DNA of 64,000 bases, from NCBI GenBank assembly GCA_024280945.1, contig JAMXLO010000108.1, forward strand, positions 42,678 to 106,677. The letters run 5' to 3'. Under the pieces are notes generated by a model. The model had not been told where the DNA came from. It made no database searches and saw only the letters and a list, made by a program, of their open reading frames with translations. The position numbers and the translations under genes were made by a program. Position 1 is the first letter of the stretch. Every line of letters begins with the position of its first letter. Of the stretch, positions 24,746-33,338 are shown piece by piece. The DNA is from Acetobacteraceae bacterium. GTDB lineage: Bacteria; Pseudomonadota; Alphaproteobacteria; Acetobacterales; Acetobacteraceae.

Positions 24746-26414
24746 TGCCTCGATATCCATAAAACTCCCGCGCTGCCTCCAGGCTGACCTTGCCGTTTTG
24801 CAGATCCGCCTGAAGCAAGGCCGGATCGCGCCGCAGCGGCGAACCGTATCCACCACCGCCTGCGGTTGCGATGACGATGCGATCGCCCTTGCGGAGAGTC
24901 GACACAAGCTTGGATTTGATAACTTCCTCCCGTCCGTCCATGCGGCGAATCACCGCGGTCGCGCGTCCGCCAGCAATGCCCTCATCAACGCCATCTGCCT
25001 CGCACAGATGGCGTTCACCACGATAGGTCACCGTGGCTTCGCCATCCAGCAGCTCATATTCGAACACGCCGCCAAGACCGCCACGATGCGTGCCTGGACC
25101 ACCTGAATCGCACGCCAGCGCCACACGATGCACGCGGATCGGTGCCTCCAGCATCAGAGCTTCGGCAGGAACGTTCAGGCAGTTGCTGGCGTCGGTCTCG
25201 ATGACATCCACGCCATCCAAGTGGTGCGATGCACCGCTGCCGGCGACGAGAAGCTGCGACGTCACGTAGCGACGCCCGTCCGAGCGCTGACCGCCAAAAT
25301 GCATGATGACGATCTCGCTGCCAGAGTCCGCCGGCACGCGATCCGGTGCCGCCTGGCGCAAGGCACCCAAGATGGCCGTAGTGATGCGCTTGATCGTCGA
25401 GGTGCGGCACCCGGTCGGGGCCGGCTCACGTGGATTCACCAGACTGCCCTCGGGCAGGCGAAACGCGAGCGGCCGGAAGCAGCCACCATTATTCGGAATA
25501 TGACCTTCGGGATCGGTCACCGAACGCAACGCGAAGCAAGCGGCGGCATAGGGCCCAGATGCCATGCAGTTGAAGGGGCCGCGTACCTGGGGCGACGTGC
25601 CGGTAAAGTCGCACGTCATTTGGCCGCTTTCGATGGTTACAGCGACCTCGATCCTCACCAACTTGTCCAGCTCGATGCCGTCATTGTCCAGGTAGTCGAC
25701 GTGCCGATACGTCCCTGCCCGCAGACTGAGCAACGCCTGCCGCGTCATCGTTTCCGAGCGGTTCAGCAGTTCGTCGAACAAAGCCAGCAGCTCATCGCGC
25801 CCAAAGCCACCGGCCAATTCGCTCAGCCGACGTGCACCAATCGTGCAGGCGGCAACCTGCGCGTTGATATCGCCCATCAGCACGTCGGGCAGCCGCACGT
25901 TCCGCCTCAGCATCGCAATCAACGTATCGTTCAGCGTCTCGCCGCGGCGAAACTGCAGCAGGGGAATGCGGATGCCTTCCTGGAAGATCTCGGTCGCATT
26001 GGTCGGCGTGGACCCAGGCGCCATTCCGCCGACATCCTGGTGATGCGTCATTGCGGCGCTGATCGCGATGACCCGCCCGCCAGCGAACACCGGCATCATG
26101 ATGGCGATATCCGGCAGGTGCGTACCACCCATATACGTGTCGTTCAGGATCCAGATGTCGCCTTCCCCCATCGTCTCCAGCGGCACGTCCTGCAACAGCC
26201 GACCCACCATCGGAGTCAGCGCGCCAAGATGCACCGGAATCGCCAGCGCCTGCGCCAGCGTCTCGCCTCGCAACGTGAACAGGCTGGCCGAAGCATCGAG
26301 GCCTTCTTTGACGATGGCGGAAAACGCGCTGCGTACCAGCGTCAGCTGCATCTCGTTGGCGATACCGTCCAGCTTGTTGCGCAGCACTTCCAGCGTGATC
26401 GGGTCCACGTCCAT
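24738..26414 (-). CDS. hyuB: Hydantoinase B/oxoprolinase family subunit
   Basis: A 558-residue HyuB-type subunit beginning MDVDPITLEVLRNKLDGIAN, with the family segments DIWILNDTYMGGTHLPDI and MTHHQDVGGMAPGS, and a C-terminal GGGGYGSPLRRDP. With HyuA it would form an ATP-dependent enzyme hydrolysing a cyclic amide (N-methylhydantoin, 5-oxoproline or similar); related subunits also occur in acetone and acetophenone carboxylases. One base separates it from hyuA and its stop overlaps ade. It is full length. Confidence 0.92.
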   Translation of the reverse strand: MDVDPITLEVLRNKLDGIANEMQLTLVRSAFSAIVKEGLDASASLFTLRGETLAQALAIPVHLGALTPMVGRLLQDVPLETMGEGDIWILNDTYMGGTHLPDIAIMMPVFAGGRVIAISAAMTHHQDVGGMAPGSTPTNATEIFQEGIRIPLLQFRRGETLNDTLIAMLRRNVRLPDVLMGDINAQVAACTIGARRLSELAGGFGRDELLALFDELLNRSETMTRQALLSLRAGTYRHVDYLDNDGIELDKLVRIEVAVTIESGQMTCDFTGTSPQVRGPFNCMASGPYAAACFALRSVTDPEGHIPNNGGCFRPLAFRLPEGSLVNPREPAPTGCRTSTIKRITTAILGALRQAAPDRVPADSGSEIVIMHFGGQRSDGRRYVTSQLLVAGSGASHHLDGVDVIETDASNCLNVPAEALMLEAPIRVHRVALACDSGGPGTHRGGLGGVFEYELLDGEATVTYRGERHLCEADGVDEGIAGGRATAVIRRMDGREEVIKSKLVSTLRKGDRIVIATAGGGGYGSPLRRDPALLQADLQNGKVSLEAAREFYGYRGNV

Positions 26415-26415
26415 C

Positions 26416-28458
26416 TCAGCCTCGCGTCAGCAGCAGGTTGCCATTGTCCAATACTGTGCCGCGCCAGCCAGGTTCGACCAGCGTGGTGGTGTCATCCTGC
26501 TCAACAACGGCCGGCCCGCTGAACGTGAGCCTGGCCGGCATAGCTGGGCGATGATAGATGGCGGCCGGCAGCGACGAATTTGCACCCGCGACACGGATGG
26601 CCCTCCGCGGCTTCTCGAGAGTGGCGTCAAGCGGCCGATAAGTGCCTTCGTCCAGATGATCGCTGCCGCCCGCGCGATGCACGGTGCGCAGGTTGACGAT
26701 CGCCGCAGGCTGTTCCGTCGCGTGGCCGTAGATACGATCGTGTTGCACCAGGAAATCGCGATAGAGCTTGTCCAGTGCGCCCGATGCGCTGGCGGCCAGC
26801 GGAACTTCCAGGTGATAGGACTGGCCGATATACCAGACATCGGCGGAGTACTGGATCGATGTCGGCATGCTGCCAACCGCTTCCTCGGCCATCAGCCCGG
26901 AACAGGTCCGGTCCAGTTCGTCCAGCACGCGGCGCACATCGGCGACATCCAGACCCTTGAGTGCGCGCGGGAACGCGACGGCCACCTCGTGCTCGATCGG
27001 TGCGGCGAGCAAGCCGGCCGCCGACAGCACCCCGGGGTGGCGCGGGATCAGCACGTTGCCGATGCCAAGATCGGCGGCCAGGGCAGTTGCATGGATCGGT
27101 CCCGCACCACCCAGCGCCACCAGCGTGAAGCGGCGTGGGTCGAGGCCACGACGGATCGACACAAGGCGAATGCCTTCGACCATCTGCGCGTTGACAACAC
27201 GGTGAATTCCCAGTGCGGCCTCCTCGACTGACAAGCCGAGCGGTCGGGCAATGCGATGCTCGATGGCGATGTGCGCCAGTGCAGGATCCAGGGCCACCGA
27301 TCCGCCGGCGAAATACGCGGGATCGAGCCAGCCGAGTACCACCGAAGCGTCAGTGACCGTCGCTTCCTCCCCACCCCGTCCATAGCACGCGGGGCCAGGC
27401 TCGGAGCCGGCGGAGTGGGGGCCGACGCGCAACCCACCGGCGCCATCGATCCAGGCAATCGAACCACCACCAGCGCCGATTGCGTTGACATCGACCATCG
27501 GCACACGCACCGGGAACCCGGCGATGCTTCCCTGCGCGCGTGTGACCGGTTCGCCGCCCTCTACCAGAGCGATGTCGCTCGACGTGCCCCCAACATCGAT
27601 GGTGATCAGATCGCGATACCCCGACGAGCGTCCGACGATTGCGCCACCTATCACGCCGGCGGCAGGCCCCGACAGGAACAGCCGCACCGGTCGCTTGCGC
27701 GCCACCGATGTGCCGGCGAGACCGCCGCGCGACTGCATGATCTGCAACGGCGCACTGACGCCAGCTGTGCGCATGCCATCGTCCAGGCGCTCCAGATAGC
27801 GACCGACAATCGGCTTCATATACGCATCGAATGCGGTGACGACCGTGCGTTCATATTCGCGAAACGTCGGATCGACCTCGCTCGACAGGGACACAGCAAT
27901 GCCGGGATGTGCCGCTGCGATCAACGCACGCGTGCGCTGCTCGTGTTCCGGACGCAGGAAGGAGAACAGGTAGCAAACCGCGATCGCCTGCACGCCATCG
28001 GCGACAAGTTCGTCAACCGCCTGTCGCACCGACGCCTCATCCAGCGGCACGATGATCTCGCCTTCGGCCGATACCTGCTCGCGCGCCTCCTTGCGCTGTG
28101 CCCCGGGCGCCAGGAACACCGGCGTCACCGGCTCCAGCAGAATGCGATGGAGATCCTGGCGAAGCTGATAGCCGATCTCCAGTACGTCGCGAAATCCCTC
28201 GCTGGCAATCAGACCGATCTTGGCGCCCTTGCGTTCCAGCACCGCATTCGTCGCGATGGTCGTGCCGTGCAGAAAACGCGCGATGTCGCCCGGAGCCACG
28301 CCGAAGCTGCGTCCCAAATGTTCGATCGCGTTCAGCACGGCCTGGCTAGGATCACCGCGCGTGGTGGGGATCTTCAGCGTCTGCATGGTCTGGCCGGCGC
28401 GGCGGCAGACGATGTCCGTGAAAGTGCCGCCGATGTCGACACCAATGTCGATCGTCAC
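26416..28458 (-). CDS. hyuA: Hydantoinase A/oxoprolinase family subunit
   Basis: A 680-residue HyuA-type subunit with an N-terminal actin-like ATPase core: IGVDIGGTFTDIV, LHGTTIATNAVLERKGAKIG, DVGGTSSDIALVEGG. GTG 28458 is chosen because it starts a few residues before the phosphate-1 motif, as in the family. The frame is open to 28644 but would then collide with the divergent exporter gene. No strong Shine-Dalgarno is seen for 28458, so the start is uncertain. It is the first gene of the nine-gene operon. Confidence 0.9.
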   Translation of the reverse strand: MTIDIGVDIGGTFTDIVCRRAGQTMQTLKIPTTRGDPSQAVLNAIEHLGRSFGVAPGDIARFLHGTTIATNAVLERKGAKIGLIASEGFRDVLEIGYQLRQDLHRILLEPVTPVFLAPGAQRKEAREQVSAEGEIIVPLDEASVRQAVDELVADGVQAIAVCYLFSFLRPEHEQRTRALIAAAHPGIAVSLSSEVDPTFREYERTVVTAFDAYMKPIVGRYLERLDDGMRTAGVSAPLQIMQSRGGLAGTSVARKRPVRLFLSGPAAGVIGGAIVGRSSGYRDLITIDVGGTSSDIALVEGGEPVTRAQGSIAGFPVRVPMVDVNAIGAGGGSIAWIDGAGGLRVGPHSAGSEPGPACYGRGGEEATVTDASVVLGWLDPAYFAGGSVALDPALAHIAIEHRIARPLGLSVEEAALGIHRVVNAQMVEGIRLVSIRRGLDPRRFTLVALGGAGPIHATALAADLGIGNVLIPRHPGVLSAAGLLAAPIEHEVAVAFPRALKGLDVADVRRVLDELDRTCSGLMAEEAVGSMPTSIQYSADVWYIGQSYHLEVPLAASASGALDKLYRDFLVQHDRIYGHATEQPAAIVNLRTVHRAGGSDHLDEGTYRPLDATLEKPRRAIRVAGANSSLPAAIYHRPAMPARLTFSGPAVVEQDDTTTLVEPGWRGTVLDNGNLLLTRG

Positions 28459-28610
28459 GCTCTGGCCCGTCGGGACTTCACGATCACCTGTCGCCTCCTG
28501 CTGTTGTGTCTCGCCCAGATAGCACGGCAGCGTTGCGATCGTGCAGGTTGCCTCGTGCCGGCAGGGATGACAGAACGCGCCCCGCGTCCAGGACATAACG
28601 AGGCCGACCT

Positions 28611-30125
28611 TTGCCCGACGAGGGCTTTCGCCCCACGACCGCACGGATTGATCTCACGCAAGCCCCGTCGGCGCGCCGCACGCTGGTGCTGGCGGCCTGC
28701 CTGATGGCAACGTTCATGGCGGCGGTGGAGAGTTCCATCATCGCCACGGCGATGCCGACGATTGTCGCTGACCTGGGCGGATTCAACCTGTTTTCCTGGG
28801 TATTCGCCGTCTACCTGCTGACACAGGCGGTCAGCATTCCGGTCTACGGCCGGCTCGCTGACAAGTACGGGCGCAAGAAAGTGTTCTACGCCGGAGCGGG
28901 ACTGTTCCTGGTCGGCTCCGCGTTGTGCGGCTTGTCGCGCAATATGGTGATGCTGATTGTGTTCCGGGCGCTGCAGGGCTTTGGCGCCGGCGGCGTGCAG
29001 CCGATCGCCACCACGATACTGGGCGACGTCTACACGCCAACCGAGCGGGCACATATCCAAGGCTTGGTCTCCAGCGTGTTCGGCATCGCCGCGGTGCTTG
29101 GACCATTGCTCGGGGCGTTCCTGGTCGAGCAGGTCAACTGGCAACTGGTGTTCTGGGTCAATATCCCTATTGGAATCGCCGCCATCGCGATGATCGCCGC
29201 GTTCCTGCAGGAGCCGGCCGAACACCATCCACGCCGCATTGACTACCTGGGATCATTTTTGCTGATGCTGTCGATCACGGCATTGATGGTGGTGCTGGTG
29301 CAAGGTGGCGGCATGTCGTCCACGGCATTGGTGGTGGCGGGCGCGATTTGCGTGGCGACACTGGTCGCACTCGGGCTGCACGAGACCACCACGCCGGAGC
29401 CAATGCTACCGCTGGAACTTTGGCGTCAGTATCGGGTTATCGCCGTCGGAAGCTTCGGTGGCGCGGTTATTTCGGCAGTCATGACCGGGGTATCAGCATT
29501 CCTGCCAACCTACGTGCAGGGAGCGATGGGCCGGAGCGCGCTGGCCGGCGGACTGGTGCTGGGCGCGATGTCGGTGACCTGGGCCGTTGCCAGTTTCGTT
29601 GGTGGCCGGTTGATGGTTCGTACCACCTATCGGCTGACCGCGATCCTGGGGACATTGGCACTGATCGCCGGGAGTGCGGTGCTGATCAGCCTGACGCCGG
29701 AGCGCGGCGCGATCTGGGCCACCACCGGATCGCTCCTCATCGGTATCGGCATGGGGCTTTGCAACACCACGTTCATCGTCTCGATCCAGGCGGCGGTGCC
29801 GTGGCACCAGCGTGGAGCCGCGACTTCCTCCTGCATGTTCCTGCGCTTCGTGGGCCAGTCGCTCGGGGCCGCGGCCTTCGGCGCAGTGCTGAACCTCACG
29901 CTGCTGCACCAGAGGCCGGAGGCCATCAACATGGTGGACCGGTTGCTCGAGCGGTCGCAGCGGGACGCACTTCCCGCGGCCGAGCTGGCGCGGCTGACCG
30001 ATGTTGTCGCATTCGGTCTGCACAACACCTACGTTCTGGCAGGTGTGCTTTCGGTGATTGCCCTCGGTTTCGCTTTGCTTCTGCCGCCGCGGCTCAGCCC
30101 GGCGCGGCAGGGAAACACACAGTGA
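28611..30125 (+). CDS. MFS transporter, DHA2 (EmrB/QacA) family
   Basis: A 504-residue transporter with about 14 membrane helices. Family marks are AVESSIIATAMPTIVADLGG at helix 1, GRLADKYGRKKVFYAG (motif A) and RALQGFGAGGVQPIA. It is a proton-driven exporter by family. TTG 28611 has GAGG seven bases upstream and is the only plausible start near the N-terminus. It is divergent from hyuA with a 152-base gap that should hold both promoters. It might expel a pathway intermediate or an unrelated toxic compound. Confidence 0.9.
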   Translation: MPDEGFRPTTARIDLTQAPSARRTLVLAACLMATFMAAVESSIIATAMPTIVADLGGFNLFSWVFAVYLLTQAVSIPVYGRLADKYGRKKVFYAGAGLFLVGSALCGLSRNMVMLIVFRALQGFGAGGVQPIATTILGDVYTPTERAHIQGLVSSVFGIAAVLGPLLGAFLVEQVNWQLVFWVNIPIGIAAIAMIAAFLQEPAEHHPRRIDYLGSFLLMLSITALMVVLVQGGGMSSTALVVAGAICVATLVALGLHETTTPEPMLPLELWRQYRVIAVGSFGGAVISAVMTGVSAFLPTYVQGAMGRSALAGGLVLGAMSVTWAVASFVGGRLMVRTTYRLTAILGTLALIAGSAVLISLTPERGAIWATTGSLLIGIGMGLCNTTFIVSIQAAVPWHQRGAATSSCMFLRFVGQSLGAAAFGAVLNLTLLHQRPEAINMVDRLLERSQRDALPAAELARLTDVVAFGLHNTYVLAGVLSVIALGFALLLPPRLSPARQGNTQ

Positions 30126-30189
30126 ACGTCGTGCCATTGAACCGCCCCATCCTCGGCCGTATCCTTACGACACCAACGAGGAGCGGCCC

Positions 30190-31257
30190 GTGAGCGTACC
30201 CGCGCCCGGCGCGATTGATTGCGACGTTCATCCGGCCCTGCCGAGCATGCAGGTGCTGGTGCCGTATTTCGACGAGTATTGGCGCTCGCACATCCTGATG
30301 CGCGGGCTGGAGCGCGACAACTACACCGCCTCAGCCTTTCCGCCGAACGCCCCGATCAACTGCCGCCCCGATTGGAAGCCGCCGAAAGGTGCCGGCGGCA
30401 CGGATCTGGACCTGCTGCGTTCACAGGCACTCGATGCGTTCGCCACAAAGCACGCGATCTGCAATGTGCTGCACGGTGCGCAGGCGGTCTTCAGCGAAGA
30501 CCTCTCGGCGGCGATGTGCCGCGCGATCAACGACTGGCTTGCTGCCGAATGGCTGGCGAAGGACGACCGGCTGCGCGCCTCGATCGTCGTGCCGATGCAC
30601 AGCCCGGAACTTGCCGCGAATGAGATCGAGCGGGTGGCCGCCGATCCGCGGTTCGTGCAGGTGCTGCTGTGGGAGATGGGCGAGCTGCCGCTGGGCCGCC
30701 GCATTCATTGGCCGATCTATCGCACGGCTGAACGGCTGGATCTGCCGATCGGCATCCACGCCGGCAGTTCCTATCGCCATCCGCCAACCAATCTCGGCTG
30801 GCCGTCGTATTACCTGGAAGATTACGTGTCCTGGTCGACCGGCTTCGCTGGTGTGCTGAACAGCCTGATCACCGAAGGTGTGTTCGTCGAATTTCCTCGC
30901 CTCAAGGTCGTGCTGATGGAATCCGGCGTGACCTGGCTGCCGGGCTGGATGTGGCGCGCGGAAAAGACCTGGCGCGGCGTCCGCGCCGAAGTGCCGTGGC
31001 TGGAGAAATCGCCGATCGCCTACGCGCGCGAACACGTTCGGCTGACCATCCAGCCGTTCGACGCACCGCCGAAAGCCGAGCAGTTGCTGCGTATCATCGA
31101 CGAGATCGGTTCGGATGAGATGCTGCTGTTCTCGACCGACTATCCGCACTGGCACTTCGACGACAAGGACGCATTGCCGGACGGCCTGCCCGACCATCTG
31201 CTGCGCAAGATCCTGGTCGATAATCCGCTGAAGACCTATTCCCGATTGTCCCCATGA
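30190..31257 (+). CDS. Amidohydrolase-2 family metal-dependent hydrolase
   Basis: A 355-residue TIM-barrel hydrolase (Amidohydro_2, the ACMSD/LigW/4-oxalomesaconate-hydratase-related group). Visible are the N-terminal metal motif IDCDVHPALPS, a barrel His in IGIHAGSSYRHPP, and the terminal FSTDYPHWHFDD, whose Asp normally binds metal. GTG 30190 follows GAGGAG at good spacing; the open frame upstream overlaps the exporter gene. In this family the reaction is C-C hydrolysis or decarboxylation of a ring-cleavage product. It is followed by a paralogue 16 bases downstream. Confidence 0.88.
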   Translation: MSVPAPGAIDCDVHPALPSMQVLVPYFDEYWRSHILMRGLERDNYTASAFPPNAPINCRPDWKPPKGAGGTDLDLLRSQALDAFATKHAICNVLHGAQAVFSEDLSAAMCRAINDWLAAEWLAKDDRLRASIVVPMHSPELAANEIERVAADPRFVQVLLWEMGELPLGRRIHWPIYRTAERLDLPIGIHAGSSYRHPPTNLGWPSYYLEDYVSWSTGFAGVLNSLITEGVFVEFPRLKVVLMESGVTWLPGWMWRAEKTWRGVRAEVPWLEKSPIAYAREHVRLTIQPFDAPPKAEQLLRIIDEIGSDEMLLFSTDYPHWHFDDKDALPDGLPDHLLRKILVDNPLKTYSRLSP

Positions 31258-31273
31258 ACATGGAGAGCATCTG

Positions 31274-32386
31274 ATGAACGTTGCCGTCATCGATCGCCAA
31301 CCGGACACTTCGTCGCAGAGCAAACTCGGCATCGTCGATTGCGACGTGCATCCCTACACCAAATCGGCCGCCGATCTAGATCAGTTCCTGCCCGAGCGCT
31401 GGCGCAAGCATCGCCAGTCAGTTGGCGGACGCTCGCGTTCGCCGTTCTCCAACGCGCCGAACTATCCGCGCATGTCGCCGTTCACGGGCATGCGTATGGA
31501 CTCTTATCCGAAGGACGGCACGCATCCCGGTTCCGATCTGGAGATGATGCAGGAGCAGTTGCTCGATCTGTTCAACGTCTCCTATGGGCTGATGATGCCG
31601 CTGCTGGGCCGCGGCTCCGACGAACGCAACATCGAATTTGGTGCGGCGATGGCGACCGCGGCGAACGAGTGGGAGGCACAGGTCTGGTGTGACCGCGAGC
31701 CGCGCCTGAAGGCCGGCGTGCAGATCCCGCTGGAATACACCGAAGCTGCCATCAAGGAGATCGAGAAGCGCGCTGGCGACCGTCGCTTCACCCATGTGAT
31801 GATTCCGCCGCGTGGGCTGGAGCCGCTCGGACGTCGTCGCTACTGGCCTATTCTGGAGGCTTGTGCAGCGAACGGTTTCTCGATCGCGCTGCATCTCGGC
31901 GGCACCAGCGGGCATCCGTCCACCGGCGGCGGCTGGCCATCCTTCTATCATGAGGAACACCCGTCCTATCCGCAGAGCAAGGAGGCATTGGTCACCTCGC
32001 TGGTCGTCGAGGGCGTGTTCGAGCACATCCCCAACCTGCGTGTCGCTCTCGTCGAAGGCGGCTTCGCCTGGCTGCCGTCGCTGACCTGGCGGCTCGACAA
32101 GCACTACAAGCGCCTGCGCGAGGAAGTGCCGCATCTGAAGAGGCTGCCTTCAGAGTACATTCGCTCCAGCATATGGGTGACGACGCAGCCGATCGAGGAA
32201 CCGGAGCGGCCGGAAGATCTGCTGGCGACCTGCGAGTGGATCGGTTGGGACCGCATCATGTTCTCCACCGACTATCCGCACTGGGACCAAGACGATCCGC
32301 GCTACGCCTTCAAGGCGCCGCTGACCGAACAGCAGAAGCGGATGGTATTTCGCCAGAACGCGCTGTCGTTCTACGGCCTGGAATAA
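31274..32386 (+). CDS. Amidohydrolase-2 family metal-dependent hydrolase, paralogue
   Basis: A 370-residue paralogue of the preceding gene with the same landmarks: GIVDCDVHPYTKS, FSIALHLGGTSGHPS and MFSTDYPHWDQDD. ATG 31274 is preceded by GGAG. Tandem Amidohydro_2 genes with a small Rieske ferredoxin next door occur in degradation clusters for aromatic and heterocyclic compounds. Substrate unknown; the two enzymes may form a hetero-oligomer or act successively. Confidence 0.88.
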   Translation: MNVAVIDRQPDTSSQSKLGIVDCDVHPYTKSAADLDQFLPERWRKHRQSVGGRSRSPFSNAPNYPRMSPFTGMRMDSYPKDGTHPGSDLEMMQEQLLDLFNVSYGLMMPLLGRGSDERNIEFGAAMATAANEWEAQVWCDREPRLKAGVQIPLEYTEAAIKEIEKRAGDRRFTHVMIPPRGLEPLGRRRYWPILEACAANGFSIALHLGGTSGHPSTGGGWPSFYHEEHPSYPQSKEALVTSLVVEGVFEHIPNLRVALVEGGFAWLPSLTWRLDKHYKRLREEVPHLKRLPSEYIRSSIWVTTQPIEEPERPEDLLATCEWIGWDRIMFSTDYPHWDQDDPRYAFKAPLTEQQKRMVFRQNALSFYGLE

Positions 32387-32390
32387 GCCT

Positions 32391-32804
32391 ATGGCCCGGC
32401 ACGTCGTCGCACCCGTCAGCGAGATCGCGCCGGGCACCAGCAAGATCGTCGATGTTGCCGGTCGGTCGATCGGCATCTTCAACGTCAAGGGTGAGTTTTA
32501 CGCGCTGATCAATCGCTGCCCGCATGAAGGTGCGCCGCTGTGCATCGGCTTCGTGCTCGGCCGCTTCACGGCGGACCGGCCTGGCGCATATCGACTGGAA
32601 CGCCACGGCGAAATGTTGCGTTGTCCCTGGCATGGCTGGGAGTTCGACATCAAGACAGGCCAGTCCTGGTGCCACCCCGAGAGCGTGAAGGCGCGCACGT
32701 ACAACGTTGAGGTGGTGCCGGGCGAGGCCCTGGCGAAGGGGCCTTTCGTGGCGGAAACCGTGCCGGTGGCGGTCGAGCAGAACTACGTCGTGCTGGACCT
32801 TTGA
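32391..32804 (+). CDS. Rieske 2Fe-2S ferredoxin-like protein
   Basis: A 137-residue soluble Rieske domain protein. The first ligand pair is in RCPHEGAPLC (Cys-x-His) and the second in LRCPWHGWEFD (Cys-x-x-His). The spacing between the pairs is 32 residues, longer than the 15-17 usual in Rieske ferredoxins, because of an insert around GFVLGRFTADRPGAYRL. It probably carries electrons to an oxygenase or reductase encoded nearby or elsewhere. It begins four bases after the amidohydrolase stop, so it is co-transcribed; no clear Shine-Dalgarno precedes ATG 32391. Confidence 0.88.
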   Translation: MARHVVAPVSEIAPGTSKIVDVAGRSIGIFNVKGEFYALINRCPHEGAPLCIGFVLGRFTADRPGAYRLERHGEMLRCPWHGWEFDIKTGQSWCHPESVKARTYNVEVVPGEALAKGPFVAETVPVAVEQNYVVLDL

Positions 32805-32830
32805 TAGGCTGCGACACCTAACCCGTCATC

Positions 32831-32875
32831 CCCGCGAAGGCGGGGATCCAGCCACTGGACCCCCGCCTTCGCGGG
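32831..32875. repeat. REP-like palindromic repeat
   Basis: Two 21-base arms (32831-32851 and 32855-32875) match with one mismatch around a CCA loop, containing CCCGCGAAGGCGGGG and its complement. The flanks GTCATCC and GAGTGAC extend the symmetry. This is the common alphaproteobacterial intergenic palindrome. It lies between the Rieske and PcaC-like genes, where it could act as a transcription attenuator or mRNA stabiliser. Confidence 0.85.
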
Positions 32876-32911
32876 AGTGACAATAATGAACCGTGGAAGG
32901 GAACCAAACGC

Positions 32912-33304
32912 ATGCCAGAGAGCGAACTTCGCAAGAAGGGCCGTGAGATGCGTCGCAAACTGCTGGGTGACGCGACGGTCGATCGAATGGACAAGGCCAT
33001 CTACCAAGACCCGATCATGGCAAAGTTCGCCGAGGTCACCCAGGAGACAATCTTCGGCGCACTGTGGACACGCCCCGGTCTCGACCTGAAGACGCGCGCG
33101 CTGATCTGCGTGATCTCCGATGCGGCCACCGGTCGTGATCCGGAACTCAAGCTGCATCTGCGGATGGCGCGCAATCAGGGGTGGACCGAAGACGAACTGG
33201 TCGAATCGCTGCTGCATCTCGGTGGCTATGTCGGCGTGCCGTTGATTCGCGAATCACTGCTGGTCGCCAAGGAAACCTTTGCGGAAATGCGCGCAGAGAA
33301 ATGA
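32912..33304 (+). CDS. Carboxymuconolactone decarboxylase (PcaC-like) family protein
   Basis: A 130-residue single-domain protein. LWTRPGLDLKTRALICV, ELKLHLRMARNQGWTEDELV and HLGGYVGVPL are typical of the CMD fold as in gamma-carboxymuconolactone decarboxylase. It lacks the CxxC motif of the AhpD branch, favouring a PcaC-like decarboxylase or isomerase role over a peroxidase role. Its position in a catabolic cluster supports action on a ring-cleavage lactone, but the substrate is unknown. Upstream is the palindromic repeat. Confidence 0.85.
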   Translation: MPESELRKKGREMRRKLLGDATVDRMDKAIYQDPIMAKFAEVTQETIFGALWTRPGLDLKTRALICVISDAATGRDPELKLHLRMARNQGWTEDELVESLLHLGGYVGVPLIRESLLVAKETFAEMRAEK

Positions 33305-33338
33305 TGGGTGGAGGACGGGCCGACGCCCGGCACTGCGT

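Noticed and set aside
25128..28704. Plus-strand open frames opposite hyuB and hyuA
   Set aside because: Arg/His/Gln-rich shadow translations; the minus strand encodes clear HyuB and HyuA proteins.
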